Shown here piece by piece: positions 1 through 9,864 of a stretch of 64,000 nucleotides of DNA (the first letter of the stretch is position 1; each line of letters begins with the position of its first letter). The DNA is from Dehalogenimonas alkenigignens (GTDB lineage Bacteria > Chloroflexota > Dehalococcoidia > Dehalococcoidales > Dehalococcoidaceae), in contig NZ_KQ758903.1 of the NCBI RefSeq assembly GCF_001466665.1, positions 1,299,684-1,363,683 on the forward strand. The letters run 5' to 3'. Position numbers and translations under genes: made by a program. The notes under the pieces are model-generated. The model saw only the letters and a program-made list of their open reading frames with translations. It searched no databases and had not been told where the DNA came from.

Positions 1-1630
1 CATGGGCGTATTCATGCTGCGCGATTAGGCGGGTGATCTCTGCGATTTTCCTTTCGCCTTCGGGCAAACGCCCGGCGGCAGCTTCTGCTTCAGCGATCTC
101 ATTTAGTAGCCGGGCTTCCAGGGTATTCAAATGTGCACGTTCAGCCTTGATTGTATTTTCGAAAGCCAGGCGGCGCTCAAGGGAGCTAATCTCACAAGCC
201 TTGTCGGCCATTTCGGCAGTCAATTCGGCCAGGCGGCGGTCGGCCGCGGCTCGTTCGGCGTTATATTTAGACTGAACCATTTTAAACCGGTCACCGCCTA
301 ATTCGGCGTCGCACACCGGGCAGACTGCGGCTTCACCGGTTGAGGTAAGCAATTTCAACTTTTCGGTGATTTCAGCAAGGCGCTGAACCTGCCCCTGCTC
401 CGCAGCGCCAATGGCAGAAAGTTCTACCTTGAAAGCCTGGAGCCTAAGTTTGTCACCCTCCAGCAAACGCTCCCTGTCAGCAAGCTTTTCTAACTCCAAC
501 TTGAGCGAATCGGCGTTCAGCCGCAATTCACTGAGTTTCCTGGACTTTTCTAAAAGCTCTTCATATTTCGCTTGCCAGGATGCGCGTTTATTTTCTAAAA
601 GGTGGCGGGCTTCGATCACCTTCTTCTCAACGATCTGCCGCTCACTCTCGAGACGGCGCACCTCGGCCAGCTTAATGCCGTATTCATCATTCGCCTGCCG
701 GGCGGCGATATATCTCGAATAGTTTGACTCTACCTCAGCCCGATCAGCCAGCACAGCCCGGTGAATGGCAATACGTTTCTCCGTTTCCGCTCCATCGGTT
801 TTCCGAAGACTCAGGTCATCGAAGATTTCCTTCGCAGCTGCTTCGGCTCGTGTGAGCGACTGCTCGTATGATTCGATGAGTTGACGCGCCTGCCTCATCG
901 TTTCCATGGCGGCGCGTTTTTCGATTAAGGCCGCCTCGGTATCAGTAAGTTCCCGCCGGGCAGCGGCTAGAGATGACTCAAGGGCTGGTCGTCTTTCAAG
1001 CTGGCACTGCTCCAATTCTATACTTTGAGCGAGGAGATTTTTCGCCGAAGCTGCCTGATTTGCTTTATCTTTGGCTTTATCAGCCAGTTCATCATAGGCG
1101 TCCAAACCGAGGATGCTGACCAATACTTCTTTACGTTGTGAGGCGGTCAGCCCGGTGAAGTGGTCCGCCTCTCCTTGTTTTAGATAGGCGGAACTTACAA
1201 AAGTATCGTAGTCGAGGTGGATTATTTTCTTTATCTTGTCTTCGGTTTCACCGATGGTATTCCCGGAGATTGATTTAAGACCTTCTTGGGAGACAAGGTA
1301 AAGCGCCAGGCTGCTCTGACCGACGCCTCCGGTCTTCCTGGGCTTAACTCGGCGGCGGATAACCCGATGAACCTGGCCGTCTCCGGCGCGGAAATCGAAG
1401 ATAATTTCGGTTTCCGATTCGCCCTGAGTGATCAGATCGTCGTCAGTAGTTGAACGGCTGCGCAAGCGGGACTTCCCCCAGAGTGCCCACGTCATGGCAT
1501 CGATGATGGAAGTTTTACCGGCACCGTTGTCTCCGGTGATGCAAGCGAGATGTATGCCCTCAAAAGAAAAAGGCGGCAGGCTGCCGCGGTAAGGCAGGAA
1601 ATTTTTCATCTGGAGGCGGACTGGTATCAT
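1..1630 (-). CDS. sbcC: Exonuclease SbcC/Rad50-type SMC ATPase, N-terminal part (runs off window edge)
   Basis: ATP-binding subunit of the SbcCD (Mre11-Rad50-like) nuclease that processes DNA ends and hairpins. The reading frame opens at the ATG complementary to 1628-1630 and stays open to base 1, giving about 543 codons. The N-terminus carries a P-loop, GDNGAGKTS at residues 33-41, followed by IIDAMTWALWGKS as in SbcC/Rad50. A coiled coil rich in Glu, Lys, Arg and Ala follows. A CPVC zinc hook lies near residue 436 (bases about 308-325), where the family places it. The signature and Walker B motifs lie outside the window. No sbcD gene is seen upstream, so the nuclease subunit must be elsewhere. 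The frame is unmistakable; only the exact start (weak AGGG ribosome site) is uncertain. Confidence 0.93.
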   Translation of the reverse strand, partial: MIPVRLQMKNFLPYRGSLPPFSFEGIHLACITGDNGAGKTSIIDAMTWALWGKSRLRSRSTTDDDLITQGESETEIIFDFRAGDGQVHRVIRRRVKPRKTGGVGQSSLALYLVSQEGLKSISGNTIGETEDKIKKIIHLDYDTFVSSAYLKQGEADHFTGLTASQRKEVLVSILGLDAYDELADKAKDKANQAASAKNLLAQSIELEQCQLERRPALESSLAAARRELTDTEAALIEKRAAMETMRQARQLIESYEQSLTRAEAAAKEIFDDLSLRKTDGAETEKRIAIHRAVLADRAEVESNYSRYIAARQANDEYGIKLAEVRRLESERQIVEKKVIEARHLLENKRASWQAKYEELLEKSRKLSELRLNADSLKLELEKLADRERLLEGDKLRLQAFKVELSAIGAAEQGQVQRLAEITEKLKLLTSTGEAAVCPVCDAELGGDRFKMVQSKYNAERAAADRRLAELTAEMADKACEISSLERRLAFENTIKAERAHLNTLEARLLNEIAEAEAAAGRLPEGERKIAEITRLIAQHEYAH

Positions 1631-1999
1631 TTGCGACAGACCCTGGGCAGGAGTTTTATTGTAACCCTGTCGAGAATTAAAAACTTCAAGCAAAAACGAT
1701 TGAAACGATACGTTTTGGCGATTTGTTTGGACTGTCCGAAAAGCGTTTTTTGATAAAAATTGAACGGATCCAATTCCAAACCCAGATTGCGGCCCGTTTT
1801 CAGATAAGAGTCCGGACTGTTGTAGACGAAATTCGCTGCCGGGCGATATTCAACATAATTAGTTGAGTCGCTAAATAGAGCACCGGAAAAGGACGCGCGT
1901 AGGGAATTCACGGGAGTCATTATAGCACCGGTGTTCTTTTATCTGTCAAGCTTCTTTTGTCGTTTTTCGCCAGCGGCTCGAAAATATTTTCCAAAAAGA
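1631..1999. other. Intergenic region between sbcC and rpoD
   Basis: AT-rich stretch between the rpoD stop and the sbcC start, both on minus. A minus-strand reading frame of 97 codons (1627-1920) fills much of it and overlaps the sbcC start by ATGA. Its predicted protein has no recognisable motif and an unremarkable composition, so I do not call it a gene. No convincing terminator or promoter was found. Confidence 0.5.
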
Positions 2000-3538
2000 T
2001 TATTCAAGGTAATCTTTTAGTTTGCGGCTTCGGCTGGGGTGGCGCAATTTACGCAAAGCTTTGGCTTCAATCTGGCGGATGCGCTCCCGGGTGACGTTGA
2101 ACTCTTTGCCTACCTCCTCAAGTGTCCGGCTGCGGCCGTCTTCCAGACCGAAACGCAGTTGGAGAACACGCCTTTCACGGGGCGTCAAACTACCCAGAAC
2201 ACTGTCGATCTGCTCTTTAAGAAGCTGGCGGGAGGCGGCATCAGGCGGAGGCAGAGCATTCTGATCTTCGATAAAATCGCCGAGATGGGAATCCTCTTCC
2301 TCACCGATGGGTGATTCCAGGGACACCGGCAGTTGAGAGACTTTGGCGATTTCCCGGACTTTATCGGCCGGAAGTTCCATTTCCACAGCGATTTCGTCAG
2401 GAGTCGGTTCGCGCCCGAGTTTTTGCGACAGTGAACGTGAAACCGAAAGCAATTTATTGATCGTTTCAACCATGTGCACCGGAATGCGGATGGTGCGAGC
2501 CTGGTCGGCGATCGCTCGGGTAATGGCCTGGCGAATCCACCAGGTGGCGTAAGTAGAGAATTTGAAGCCGCGGTGGAAATCGAATTTTTCGACCGCGCGG
2601 ATCAGCCCGATATTTCCCTCCTGAATAAGATCAAGCAGCGGCATGCCGCGGCCGATATGTTTTTTGGCGACCGATACCACGAGACGAAGATTTGCCTGGA
2701 TCAGGTGACGTTCAGCCTTTTTGGCTTCAATCTCTATGGTATCAAGGTAGTTTTTTATCTGGTGTTCATAGTGTTCCAGACGAGAGAGGAAAACCGGGTC
2801 TTTCACCAGGGAGTCGATATCGGAGAGCTGTGTATCAGCCGGTATGCCGTCCAGCACCTTCTTAGGCAATAGTTCGGAGTTGAGGGACAGGTCTATCAAC
2901 GCCTGTTCGATTTGGGACACGGGAGCACCCTGGGCTTCAGCGATGCTTTTGGTCAGTTCCTGATCAATTTCCTGATCGATGCTGGCGCGTAGCTTGGGTT
3001 CAAAGACAGCCTCTTTGAAATTGGTGGAAACCGAAAGCCCGAGCTGCTGCTGCAACAAAGCCACGGTCTCCGCTGCCTTAACAAGTTCCTGCAACATGCA
3101 CACCATTGTCTCAACCGCAGTAGGATTGTGACCGTCTCGAAGACGGCAGGCATCGCGAATCTCCCGGATACGCTTCCCCTCCTCCATCTTTTTAGCCAGC
3201 ATTTTTTCGGTTTCAGCATTCAGCAATGGGACCCGGCCTATCTCATGAAGATACATGCGTACCGGATCGTCAACGATGCCGTGTTCCAGTTGCTCAAGCG
3301 GCATTTCAAGATCCGGCAGCATATGCTCCGCCCCTTCGGGAAGTGCCTCTGAATCAGCTTCGGTCTCGGCAGTCAGTTCTTCTCCGGTTAATTCAGCTGC
3401 CATTTCTTCAGAGGTAAGGTCAGGGGGGGAAAGCGGTTCTAACTCAGCTTCTTTGTCTTCTTCCTGACTCTGGATGTCCGAAGAGGAAGGCTCCTGTTCG
3501 TCATCATTCACGGGCAGTTTAATAATTTCTTTTTCCAT
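2000..3538 (-). CDS. rpoD: RNA polymerase primary sigma factor RpoD (sigma-70)
   Basis: Housekeeping sigma factor that directs RNA polymerase to -35/-10 promoters. The 512-aa protein has an acidic, Glu-rich N-terminus of about 80 residues and region 1.2 ([17 protein letters not shown]). Region 2 follows, with [18 protein letters not shown] and the -10-reading helix [18 protein letters not shown]. Region 3 comes next, and region 4.2 ([20 protein letters not shown]) sits near the C-terminus. The ATG has a GAGGT ribosome site. It starts 3 nt after the dnaG stop, reproducing the classic dnaG-rpoD macromolecular-synthesis pair without rpsU. Many promoters elsewhere in the window (TTGACA-17-TATAAT type) fit recognition by this sigma factor. 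Confidence 0.98.
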   Translation of the reverse strand: MEKEIIKLPVNDDEQEPSSSDIQSQEEDKEAELEPLSPPDLTSEEMAAELTGEELTAETEADSEALPEGAEHMLPDLEMPLEQLEHGIVDDPVRMYLHEIGRVPLLNAETEKMLAKKMEEGKRIREIRDACRLRDGHNPTAVETMVCMLQELVKAAETVALLQQQLGLSVSTNFKEAVFEPKLRASIDQEIDQELTKSIAEAQGAPVSQIEQALIDLSLNSELLPKKVLDGIPADTQLSDIDSLVKDPVFLSRLEHYEHQIKNYLDTIEIEAKKAERHLIQANLRLVVSVAKKHIGRGMPLLDLIQEGNIGLIRAVEKFDFHRGFKFSTYATWWIRQAITRAIADQARTIRIPVHMVETINKLLSVSRSLSQKLGREPTPDEIAVEMELPADKVREIAKVSQLPVSLESPIGEEEDSHLGDFIEDQNALPPPDAASRQLLKEQIDSVLGSLTPRERRVLQLRFGLEDGRSRTLEEVGKEFNVTRERIRQIEAKALRKLRHPSRSRKLKDYLE

Positions 3539-3541
3539 TCT

Positions 3542-5311
3542 CTACCTCTTCGGGGCACGGCGCCGTATGGCGTCCTGAGCGTCGAGTTCCGCCAGTTTGC
3601 CTGCGATAGCGGAGATGTGCTCGGTCAGCTCGGGCGAGCCATCGGCGCTGCCCTCAGAATTGTTTCCTTTCATAGCTTCCTGGATTTTTATTAAAAGAGT
3701 CTTCAGATATTCTTTTTCAAGCCGGCGGCAGCATTCCTGAAATTTCAAAGCAACATTTTTGTCGTCCAAATGAATACCAGCGATAAGGTCGAAACGGGAC
3801 CTGGTGAATGAATCAAGTTTATCCCTGATGGACTCAGCACCGGGATATTTGAGAAGCAATTGAATGATTTCCTTGTTCTCCAGACTTTGGAATATTTCAG
3901 GATCCGGTATTCTCTGATTCTCTACAATTGACGGATGTTTAAGAATAATGGCAAGTAAATAATCCTCACAGGCATTGCCGTGAAGTCCTGAGGGCGAATC
4001 ATGGGGCGGCAGGGTAGAGGATTTACCGACCGAGCGCAACAAGGCTTGTCGGGACAACGAATACTGAAGTTCCGACGGGGAAGTCCCAACTTTGCCAGCT
4101 AAGATAGCCAGGTAGTGGCCTCTTCGCACCGGGTCTTTGATTTCAGCCACCACCGGCAGGAGACGCTCGGTCAATCCGGCTTTACCGCGGGCGGTTCTAA
4201 GATCGAACTTCGAAGCCGCCATATCGAATACAAAATCGACAATAGGGAGGGCATTGCCCAGCGATGTCTCCCAGGCGGAGGGGTTAGCTCTAATGGTATC
4301 GTCAGGATCTTTTCCGGGAGGAGCCAGAACTACCTTAATTTCACGTCCCAGCAAGTTTTCAAACGAAACGCAACGGGCGGTAGCGGCTTCTCCGGCGGCA
4401 TCGGCGTCGAAGGCGATGATCAAGTTGGGAGACAACTTCTTGATGATTGCCACCTGTTGTTCGTTGACGGCGGTACCCATTGATCCGATGGTGTTCTTAA
4501 ATCCGAATTGATGACTGATAATGACGTCAAAATAGCCTTCGACGATGATTGCGGCGTCGTTGGCGCGTATCGTCTGGGCCGCCAGATTGATGCCGTAGAG
4601 AGCCCCGCTTTTACTGAAAAGGGGCGTCTCCGGTGAATTAAGATATTTCGGCTGAGAGTCGTCGAGAACGCGGGCGCCGAAGCCGGCGATTTTGCCTCTG
4701 GCATCAGAAATCGGGAAAATGATCTGATGGCGGAATCTGTCGTACAGGCGCCCTGAATCGGCTTGCCCCAGAAGCCCTACCTCAACCAGAATGTCATCGG
4801 CGTAGCCGGCACTGTTCAGGTGATCTTTCAAAGCCTGCCAATCCGGCAAAGCATAACCGATCTGGAAATCTTCTATCGAGCCGGCGTTGACGCCCCTTTT
4901 TTCAAGGTAAGCCCGGGCTTTAGCGGCCGAAGGCGAGTTGAGCAAAAGGTCATGAAAATAAAGAGCCGCGGCGGCGTTGACAGCGACGAGTTCGTTACGA
5001 TGTTCATTATGTGTAGAAGCCTCTGAACGACTAGGCAGGACAACGCCGTACGTTTCAGCCAACCGTTCCAGGGCTTCGGAGAAATTCAGCCCCTCCATTT
5101 TCATAATGAAGGAAAAAACATCGCCGCCTGAGGCGCAGGCGCCGAAGCAGTGCCAGGTACCGGATTCCGGGTAGACAAAGAAGCTGCCGTGTTTCTCCGA
5201 ATGAAAAGGGCACAGTCCTCTCATAGTTTTACCGGAACGGGTAAGAACCGTATATTTGCTGATCAGCTCAACGATGTCAGCCCGATTTTTTATTTCGTTC
5301 ACAGCGTCCAT
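3542..5311 (-). CDS. dnaG: DNA primase DnaG
   Basis: Makes RNA primers for lagging-strand replication. The N-terminal CHC2 zinc finger is visible as C34-P-F-H37 with C55 and C59. The TOPRIM catalytic core follows, with E258 in IIVEGYFDVI and D302/D304 in AFDADAAG. The C-terminal third is the DnaB-interaction region and is less conserved. At 589 aa it has normal bacterial length. It lies 66 nt downstream of dgt and 3 nt upstream of rpoD on the same strand, so the three are probably cotranscribed. The ATG start gives the usual distance to the zinc finger, although the ribosome site is weak. Confidence 0.97.
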   Translation of the reverse strand: MDAVNEIKNRADIVELISKYTVLTRSGKTMRGLCPFHSEKHGSFFVYPESGTWHCFGACASGGDVFSFIMKMEGLNFSEALERLAETYGVVLPSRSEASTHNEHRNELVAVNAAAALYFHDLLLNSPSAAKARAYLEKRGVNAGSIEDFQIGYALPDWQALKDHLNSAGYADDILVEVGLLGQADSGRLYDRFRHQIIFPISDARGKIAGFGARVLDDSQPKYLNSPETPLFSKSGALYGINLAAQTIRANDAAIIVEGYFDVIISHQFGFKNTIGSMGTAVNEQQVAIIKKLSPNLIIAFDADAAGEAATARCVSFENLLGREIKVVLAPPGKDPDDTIRANPSAWETSLGNALPIVDFVFDMAASKFDLRTARGKAGLTERLLPVVAEIKDPVRRGHYLAILAGKVGTSPSELQYSLSRQALLRSVGKSSTLPPHDSPSGLHGNACEDYLLAIILKHPSIVENQRIPDPEIFQSLENKEIIQLLLKYPGAESIRDKLDSFTRSRFDLIAGIHLDDKNVALKFQECCRRLEKEYLKTLLIKIQEAMKGNNSEGSADGSPELTEHISAIAGKLAELDAQDAIRRRAPKR

Positions 5312-5377
5312 ATCACTAACTTGAACAGGTACCCTGGCGCCCCGATATTCCTATTGTTGGTCCATTCTCCCGGGGAG

Positions 5378-6415
5378 CTAGGTCAGCCCGAAAGACATAG
5401 CCATGCGGGTTGCGTAATAGTCAGTCATGCCGGCGATATAGTCGACAACGCCGCGTTCCGGGTCTTCCGGATTAATGTACTCTCCAGGCATGCGGTGGGG
5501 GTATCGAAGCAGAAAATCATACAGATTGCGGACGATGTTCCGGGCATCATCGGCGGCCTGGTCACGGATGGTATAAACACGTTCAAAAAGAAAATCACGC
5601 AGTTCGTTACAGGCATCAAGGACAGTTTGACTGAGCCCTATCATCGCCGGTCTTAAAGGAGCCATTCCCGAGACTCCCCAGGATGAAACAATAACATCTT
5701 TGACCATTGTGTCGACACGCTTTGAATGCCGGTCGCCGAGGACTTTAACCGCCTCCCGGGGCAGGTCCGACTCACGGATAAGCCCGGCGCGAATGGCGTC
5801 TCCAATGTCATGGTTAATATAAGCCAGAGCGTCAGCCAGGCGGCAGACCTCTCCTTCCAGGGTAGCCGGGTTCCCGGTGGCGGCGGCTTGAATACCGGAA
5901 CGGGCCTTGGAATGGTTCAGGATACCGTCGCGGACTTCAAAGGTCAGGTTTAAACCCCGGCCGTTATTTTCCAATTTCTCCACGACATGTAAGCTCTGTT
6001 CGTTATGCCGAAACCCGCCGCGGTACAGTTCCGCAAGGACTTCTTCCCCAATGTGGCCGAACGGGGTATGACCGAGATCATGTCCCAGGCTGATGGCCTC
6101 GGTAAGATCTTCGTTGAGCCGTAACGACCGGGCAATAGTCCTCGCCAGTTGCGATACCTCCAAGGTGTGTGTGAGCCGGGTCACAAAATGGTCGCCGGTG
6201 GGTGTTATGAATACCTGGGTCTTGTGTTTTAGCCTGCGAAAGGCTTTGGAATGAATGATACGATCACGATCCCTCTGAAAATCCGTCCGGATTTGGCAGG
6301 GTTCTTCAGGAATTTCACGGCCACGGCTTTCGGCAGAGCGAGTGGCAAATGGCGAGAGCCACTGACGTTCACGGTTCTCTGTCTGAAGGCGAATATCAGG
6401 GATGGTGCCGTTCAA
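5378..6415 (-). CDS. dgt: dGTP triphosphohydrolase-like HD-domain protein
   Basis: Predicted deoxynucleoside triphosphate triphosphohydrolase, which removes tripolyphosphate from dGTP or other dNTPs. The HD metal site is clear: the first histidine in RLTHTLEVSQLART, then the HD pair in SLGHDLGHTPFGHIGEE. At 345 aa it belongs to the shorter group seen in many Gram-positives and Chloroflexi rather than the 505-aa E. coli type. Translation probably starts at a TTG, since a GGAGG ribosome site lies 6 nt upstream and no ATG fits. It heads the dgt-dnaG-rpoD group, an order linking nucleotide-pool control to replication. Substrate preference cannot be read from the sequence. Confidence 0.93.
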   Translation of the reverse strand: MNGTIPDIRLQTENRERQWLSPFATRSAESRGREIPEEPCQIRTDFQRDRDRIIHSKAFRRLKHKTQVFITPTGDHFVTRLTHTLEVSQLARTIARSLRLNEDLTEAISLGHDLGHTPFGHIGEEVLAELYRGGFRHNEQSLHVVEKLENNGRGLNLTFEVRDGILNHSKARSGIQAAATGNPATLEGEVCRLADALAYINHDIGDAIRAGLIRESDLPREAVKVLGDRHSKRVDTMVKDVIVSSWGVSGMAPLRPAMIGLSQTVLDACNELRDFLFERVYTIRDQAADDARNIVRNLYDFLLRYPHRMPGEYINPEDPERGVVDYIAGMTDYYATRMAMSFGLT

Positions 6416-6540
6416 TCAAGCCCTCCAGCAGGGTTGTGCCCCCGACTGGAGAGGCAACGTGTTGTTGAAAAAATGACGCAGCTTCGCCCTGCCTCTGTCA
6501 AGTCTCTAACCGCAAGGGCGGTAAAGTTAAAAAATAGCCT

Positions 6541-6573
6541 CAAAAAAACACCTTGCCGGGCCCTCCGGCCCGC
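6541..6573 (-). terminator. Rho-independent terminator after ppsA
   Basis: Perfect 6-bp GC stem (CGGGCC / GGCCCG, loop GGAG) at 6557-6572, followed on the minus strand after about 8 nt by a run of seven T (complement of 6542-6548). It sits 3 nt beyond the ppsA stop codon. Confidence 0.7.
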
Positions 6574-6575
6574 TT

Positions 6576-8834
6576 TCAGACCTTGAGCTTGGCTTCGGCT
6601 TTGGCGATGATCTCCCGGGTGGTGCCGATCATATCAGGGCTTACGGAGACCGATGTAATACCCCATTCCATCAATTTTTCGGTTAGTTCCGGGTATACCG
6701 ATGGCGCCTGGCCGCAGATTGACGAGGTGATCCCTTTACGTTTAGCGGTTTTTACCGCGATCTCAAGAGCGGCCATGACCGCTTCATTGCGTTCGTCAAA
6801 GGTATCCTGGAGTTTTTCACTGTCACGGTCAATACCAAGCGTTAACTGGGTCAGATCGTTGGAGCCGATGGAGATGCCGTCGATGCCGACGTCAATAAAC
6901 TTTTCCATCAAGAAGATATTCGCCGGAACTTCAGTCATCATCCACAATTTGAAGTCCGGACCGCGTCGTAATCCTTCTGCTTCAAGTATGTCTTTGGTGC
7001 GCCGTAATTCTTCCACGGTACGTACGAACGGAATCATCACCCAAAGATTGGGAAAGTCCTTACGCACCCGTTTAATGGCCTCTATCTCCATTTTGAAGGA
7101 CTCGATATCCCGGATATAGCGCGAAGCACCTCGATAGCCTATCATCGGGTTTTCTTCAGGCAGTTCGTATTTGTCGCCGCCTTCAAGTTCACGATATTCG
7201 TTGGTTTTAAAGTCGGTAGTCCGGTAAACTACCGGCCTCGGGTGAAAGGCCTTGGCGAACGGTACAATCCCCTCGTAGAGCTTCTGGATGAACTCTTCAC
7301 GCCTTCCGCTCTCAAGCATATAGCTCGGATGCTTGCCGATGCACGAGATAATGAATTCGGCTCTGAGCAGGCCGACCCCGTCAACATTGCGGGCAGCTAC
7401 CATATCCGCCAGTTCCGGTTGAGCCAGGTTTACATAAACACGGGTTTTGGTCTTGATGGCGTCGCGAACGAGGCTGGTTACGGAAGCTGTCTGGATTCGG
7501 CGGGTAACTTTACCGTTGTATATTTTACCGTGCGAACCATCAACAGTAATGACCTGTTCATCATGAAGGACCTTGGTTGCCTCATGGGTGCCTACCACGC
7601 ACGGTATGCCGAGTTCACGGCTCACAATCGCAGCGTGTGAGGTGCGCCCGCCTCGATTGGTGACAATGGCGGCGGCCCTTTTCATGGCTGGAACGAAATC
7701 CGGAGTGGTCATTTCAGCCACAAGGATATCGCCGGAATCAACGCGGTGGATTTCCGAAGGGTTCATGAGTATTTTCACCGTACCCGAGGCTAAACCGGGA
7801 CTCGCGGGAGAGCCTTCAAGGATACTTGGCTCTTTTATTTCCGCCTCCTCCTCGAGTGCCTGCTCCTTGATAGCTGTTACCGGGCGCGATTGAACAATGT
7901 AAATAGTACCGTTTTCTTTGGCCCACTCGATATCCTGGGGTACGCCGTAGTGCTTTTCGATGTGAACAGCCAATTCAGCTAGATGAATGATATCCTCATC
8001 GGGCAGTTTCTGCTGTTCTTGTTTAGCTGAGGGCACCTGCTGCCAATAGTTGGCTGTTTCTCCAGAGCCGGCGGAATTGCGTACCAGACGGCGGTCCTGG
8101 AAACTGATTCTCCGGGATAGAATGGTTGGTCCATCCTTGGAGACGATAAACAAATCAGGATTAATTTCGCCGGAAACCAATCCTTCGCCAAGGCCGTAGA
8201 TCACCTCGATGACGATCTTGGACGGGTCGTGTGTAATGGGCTCAATGGTAAAAATAACACCGGAAGTCACCGACTGAACCATCCGTTGCACCGGAACGGC
8301 GATGCCGACCTTAAAGTGATCATAATTCTGTTCCTGACGGTAATAGATAGCCCGCGCTTCGAAAAGCGACGCCCAGCATTTCTGCACCGCATGGACTACC
8401 ATTTCCCAGCCTTCTTGATTCAAATAGGTACTCTGCTGACCGGCGAAAGAAGCCTCCGGAAGGTCTTCAGCGGTAGCCGAAGAGCGGACGGCGACTGCCC
8501 CCCCGCCGAGTTGTGCGTAAGCTTTGCTGATTTGGCCAGCAAGCTGATCAGGCAGAGGAGTGCCCATGATCAGGTCTTTAACTTTTTGAGAAGCCGTGGA
8601 GAGCGCTTTTGAATCTTCAACATCCAGTCCTTTAAGAAGGGCTCGGATCTTAGGTTGAAGATCGGAGTTTTCAATAAAATCAAAATAAGCAGCTGAAGTA
8701 ACGATAAAGCCTGGGGGGACTGGGATTTTTGCCCTGGTCATCTCGCCGAGATTTGCGCCTTTCCCGCCGACCAGGGGAATGTCCTGTTTGTCAACCTGGT
8801 CGAACCAGACAATCGCTTCCGGCTTATTTTGCAT
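6576..8834 (-). CDS. ppsA: Phosphoenolpyruvate synthase (pyruvate, water dikinase)
   Basis: Converts pyruvate, ATP and water to PEP, AMP and phosphate, the gluconeogenic entry needed by an acetate-assimilating anaerobe. The N-terminal ATP-grasp domain begins IVWFDQVDKQDIPLVGGKGANLGE (described in parts: WFDQVDK, then VGGKGANLGE). The swivelling phosphohistidine domain carries GGRTSHAAIVSRELGIP, and the C-terminal PEP/pyruvate barrel ends with GICGQ-like SICGQAPS. The frame is open upstream to 8987, but the ATG at 8834 has an AAAGGAGA ribosome site 8 nt away and begins where the family begins, so the upstream 51 codons are excluded. The protein has 752 aa. It is monocistronic, with its own terminator. 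Confidence 0.95.
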   Translation of the reverse strand: MQNKPEAIVWFDQVDKQDIPLVGGKGANLGEMTRAKIPVPPGFIVTSAAYFDFIENSDLQPKIRALLKGLDVEDSKALSTASQKVKDLIMGTPLPDQLAGQISKAYAQLGGGAVAVRSSATAEDLPEASFAGQQSTYLNQEGWEMVVHAVQKCWASLFEARAIYYRQEQNYDHFKVGIAVPVQRMVQSVTSGVIFTIEPITHDPSKIVIEVIYGLGEGLVSGEINPDLFIVSKDGPTILSRRISFQDRRLVRNSAGSGETANYWQQVPSAKQEQQKLPDEDIIHLAELAVHIEKHYGVPQDIEWAKENGTIYIVQSRPVTAIKEQALEEEAEIKEPSILEGSPASPGLASGTVKILMNPSEIHRVDSGDILVAEMTTPDFVPAMKRAAAIVTNRGGRTSHAAIVSRELGIPCVVGTHEATKVLHDEQVITVDGSHGKIYNGKVTRRIQTASVTSLVRDAIKTKTRVYVNLAQPELADMVAARNVDGVGLLRAEFIISCIGKHPSYMLESGRREEFIQKLYEGIVPFAKAFHPRPVVYRTTDFKTNEYRELEGGDKYELPEENPMIGYRGASRYIRDIESFKMEIEAIKRVRKDFPNLWVMIPFVRTVEELRRTKDILEAEGLRRGPDFKLWMMTEVPANIFLMEKFIDVGIDGISIGSNDLTQLTLGIDRDSEKLQDTFDERNEAVMAALEIAVKTAKRKGITSSICGQAPSVYPELTEKLMEWGITSVSVSPDMIGTTREIIAKAEAKLKV

Positions 8835-9169
8835 TGCTACTGTCTCCTTTACGTCGTTAAACCACTTTATCGCGCGGTTGAGGCAGGGTACAGCACTTCC
8901 TGGGAAAGGAGTAAACCTCTTTTGGATAAGGCCTTTCATTCTACAACAAATCGAGGCTCTTTTTAAAGAGCAAATTGTAACCATCAAAGAATAATGTCGG
9001 CCTGTTGCCTAGCGGGTCAATTGGAAGTGTTGGAGGGCGCAATACCTTGTTACCCGACTGTTCAATACATGAAGTCAGGAAAGCTCAATTCATTGACACC
9101 CCAATGGTATAAAGGTAGAATTGATGACTAGTAAGCGGTTCGAAGTCAGCATGGAGGCCCCCATATCAC
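8835..9169. other. Divergent intergenic region between ppsA and the nuclease-domain gene
   Basis: 335 bases separating the two divergent genes. It contains a near-consensus promoter for the rightward gene (9093-9121). No clear -35/-10 pair for ppsA was found, and no RNA gene or conserved riboswitch core was recognised. Confidence 0.6.
9093..9121 (+). promoter_or_regulatory. Sigma-70 promoter for the bifunctional-nuclease-domain gene
   Basis: TTGACA at 9093-9098 and TAGAAT at 9116-9121 with a 17-nt spacer, about 50 nt before the start codon at 9170. Confidence 0.75.
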
Positions 9170-9736
9170 ATGATTGAAATGACTATTGAAAGCATCCGTG
9201 TCAGTCTGGTCAACTACCAGCGAGTGGTGATGCTAAAAGAAAAAAACACTTTACGGTACCTGCCCATCTGGATTGGTTCCGCGGAAGCGCAAGCTATAGC
9301 CATCAGGCTGCAAGACGGCATTCAGGTGCAGCGGCCGATGACCCACGACCTGCTGGCTACTTCCATTGATGTTCTAGGCGGAAGAGTGGATCACATCATT
9401 GTCAGTGACCTGAAAAATGACACTTTCTATGCCAAAATCATGATTAACACCAAAGATGGACAGATAGAAATCGATTCCCGCCCGTCAGACGCCCTGGCGC
9501 TCGCGGTGCGGGTTGAAGTCCCGATATATGCCGATGAATCGGTGCTTGACAAAGCCGGTATCGTGTTGGAGAGGGAAGTTGAAGGCGGTGAGATACTCGA
9601 AAATGCTGACGGCGCTGTCGAAGCGCCGCCCGAGCGGCGCAAGAAAGCCTCCGAGGATGAAATCAGCAAAATGAGCGCTTTCCGGGATTTCATCGACAAC
9701 CTCGACCTTGAGGACTTTGATAAGCGAAAATCTTGA
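9170..9736 (+). CDS. Bifunctional nuclease (BFN/DUF151) domain protein
   Basis: Small 188-aa protein of the bifunctional nuclease family, also known as DUF151. The conserved domain covers residues 1 to about 130. It includes LPIWIGSAEAQAIAIRL, then RPMTHDLLATSIDVLGG, and the acidic DSRPSDALALAVRVEVPIY stretch typical of the family. The C-terminus is a charged tail with a helical segment, MSAFRDFIDNLDLEDF, resembling the UvrB/UvrC-type motif tail of other members. Cellular role in bacteria is poorly defined; nuclease activity is reported for some homologues. The ATG at 9170 lacks a strong ribosome site (GGAGG lies about 13 nt upstream). It has its own promoter and terminator. Confidence 0.9.
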   Translation: MIEMTIESIRVSLVNYQRVVMLKEKNTLRYLPIWIGSAEAQAIAIRLQDGIQVQRPMTHDLLATSIDVLGGRVDHIIVSDLKNDTFYAKIMINTKDGQIEIDSRPSDALALAVRVEVPIYADESVLDKAGIVLEREVEGGEILENADGAVEAPPERRKKASEDEISKMSAFRDFIDNLDLEDFDKRKS

Positions 9737-9760
9737 TTGCGGCACGGTTACCTGTCTGAT

Positions 9761-9789
9761 AGAGGGGGTTATATACCCTCTCTTTCTTT
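9761..9789 (+). terminator. Probable terminator after the nuclease-domain gene
   Basis: AGAGGG / CCCTCT stem at 9761-9781 with a GGTTATATA loop, followed by CTTTCTTT. It lies between the stop codon at 9736 and the aspS promoter. Confidence 0.6.
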
Positions 9790-9803
9790 AGATAACTTGA
9801 GCT

Positions 9804-9832
9804 TTGAAGATTGCCTACCCCTGGGATATAAT
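9804..9832 (+). promoter_or_regulatory. Promoter of aspS-tig-clpP
   Basis: TTGAAG at 9804-9809, 17-nt spacer, perfect TATAAT at 9827-9832; 32 nt before the aspS start. Confidence 0.75.
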
Positions 9833-9864
9833 CAACCGCCAATTAATCTATCAGGAGCCGGCGT

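Noticed and set aside
1627-1920. Minus-strand reading frame of 97 codons upstream of sbcC with an ATGA overlap
   Set aside because: No recognisable domain, and a Lys/Arg/Leu-rich composition like random low-GC sequence. Position is suggestive, but nothing else supports it.
8835-8987. Upstream extension of ppsA by 51 codons
   Set aside because: Residues do not resemble the PEP synthase N-terminus; the internal ATG at 8834 has a strong ribosome site.
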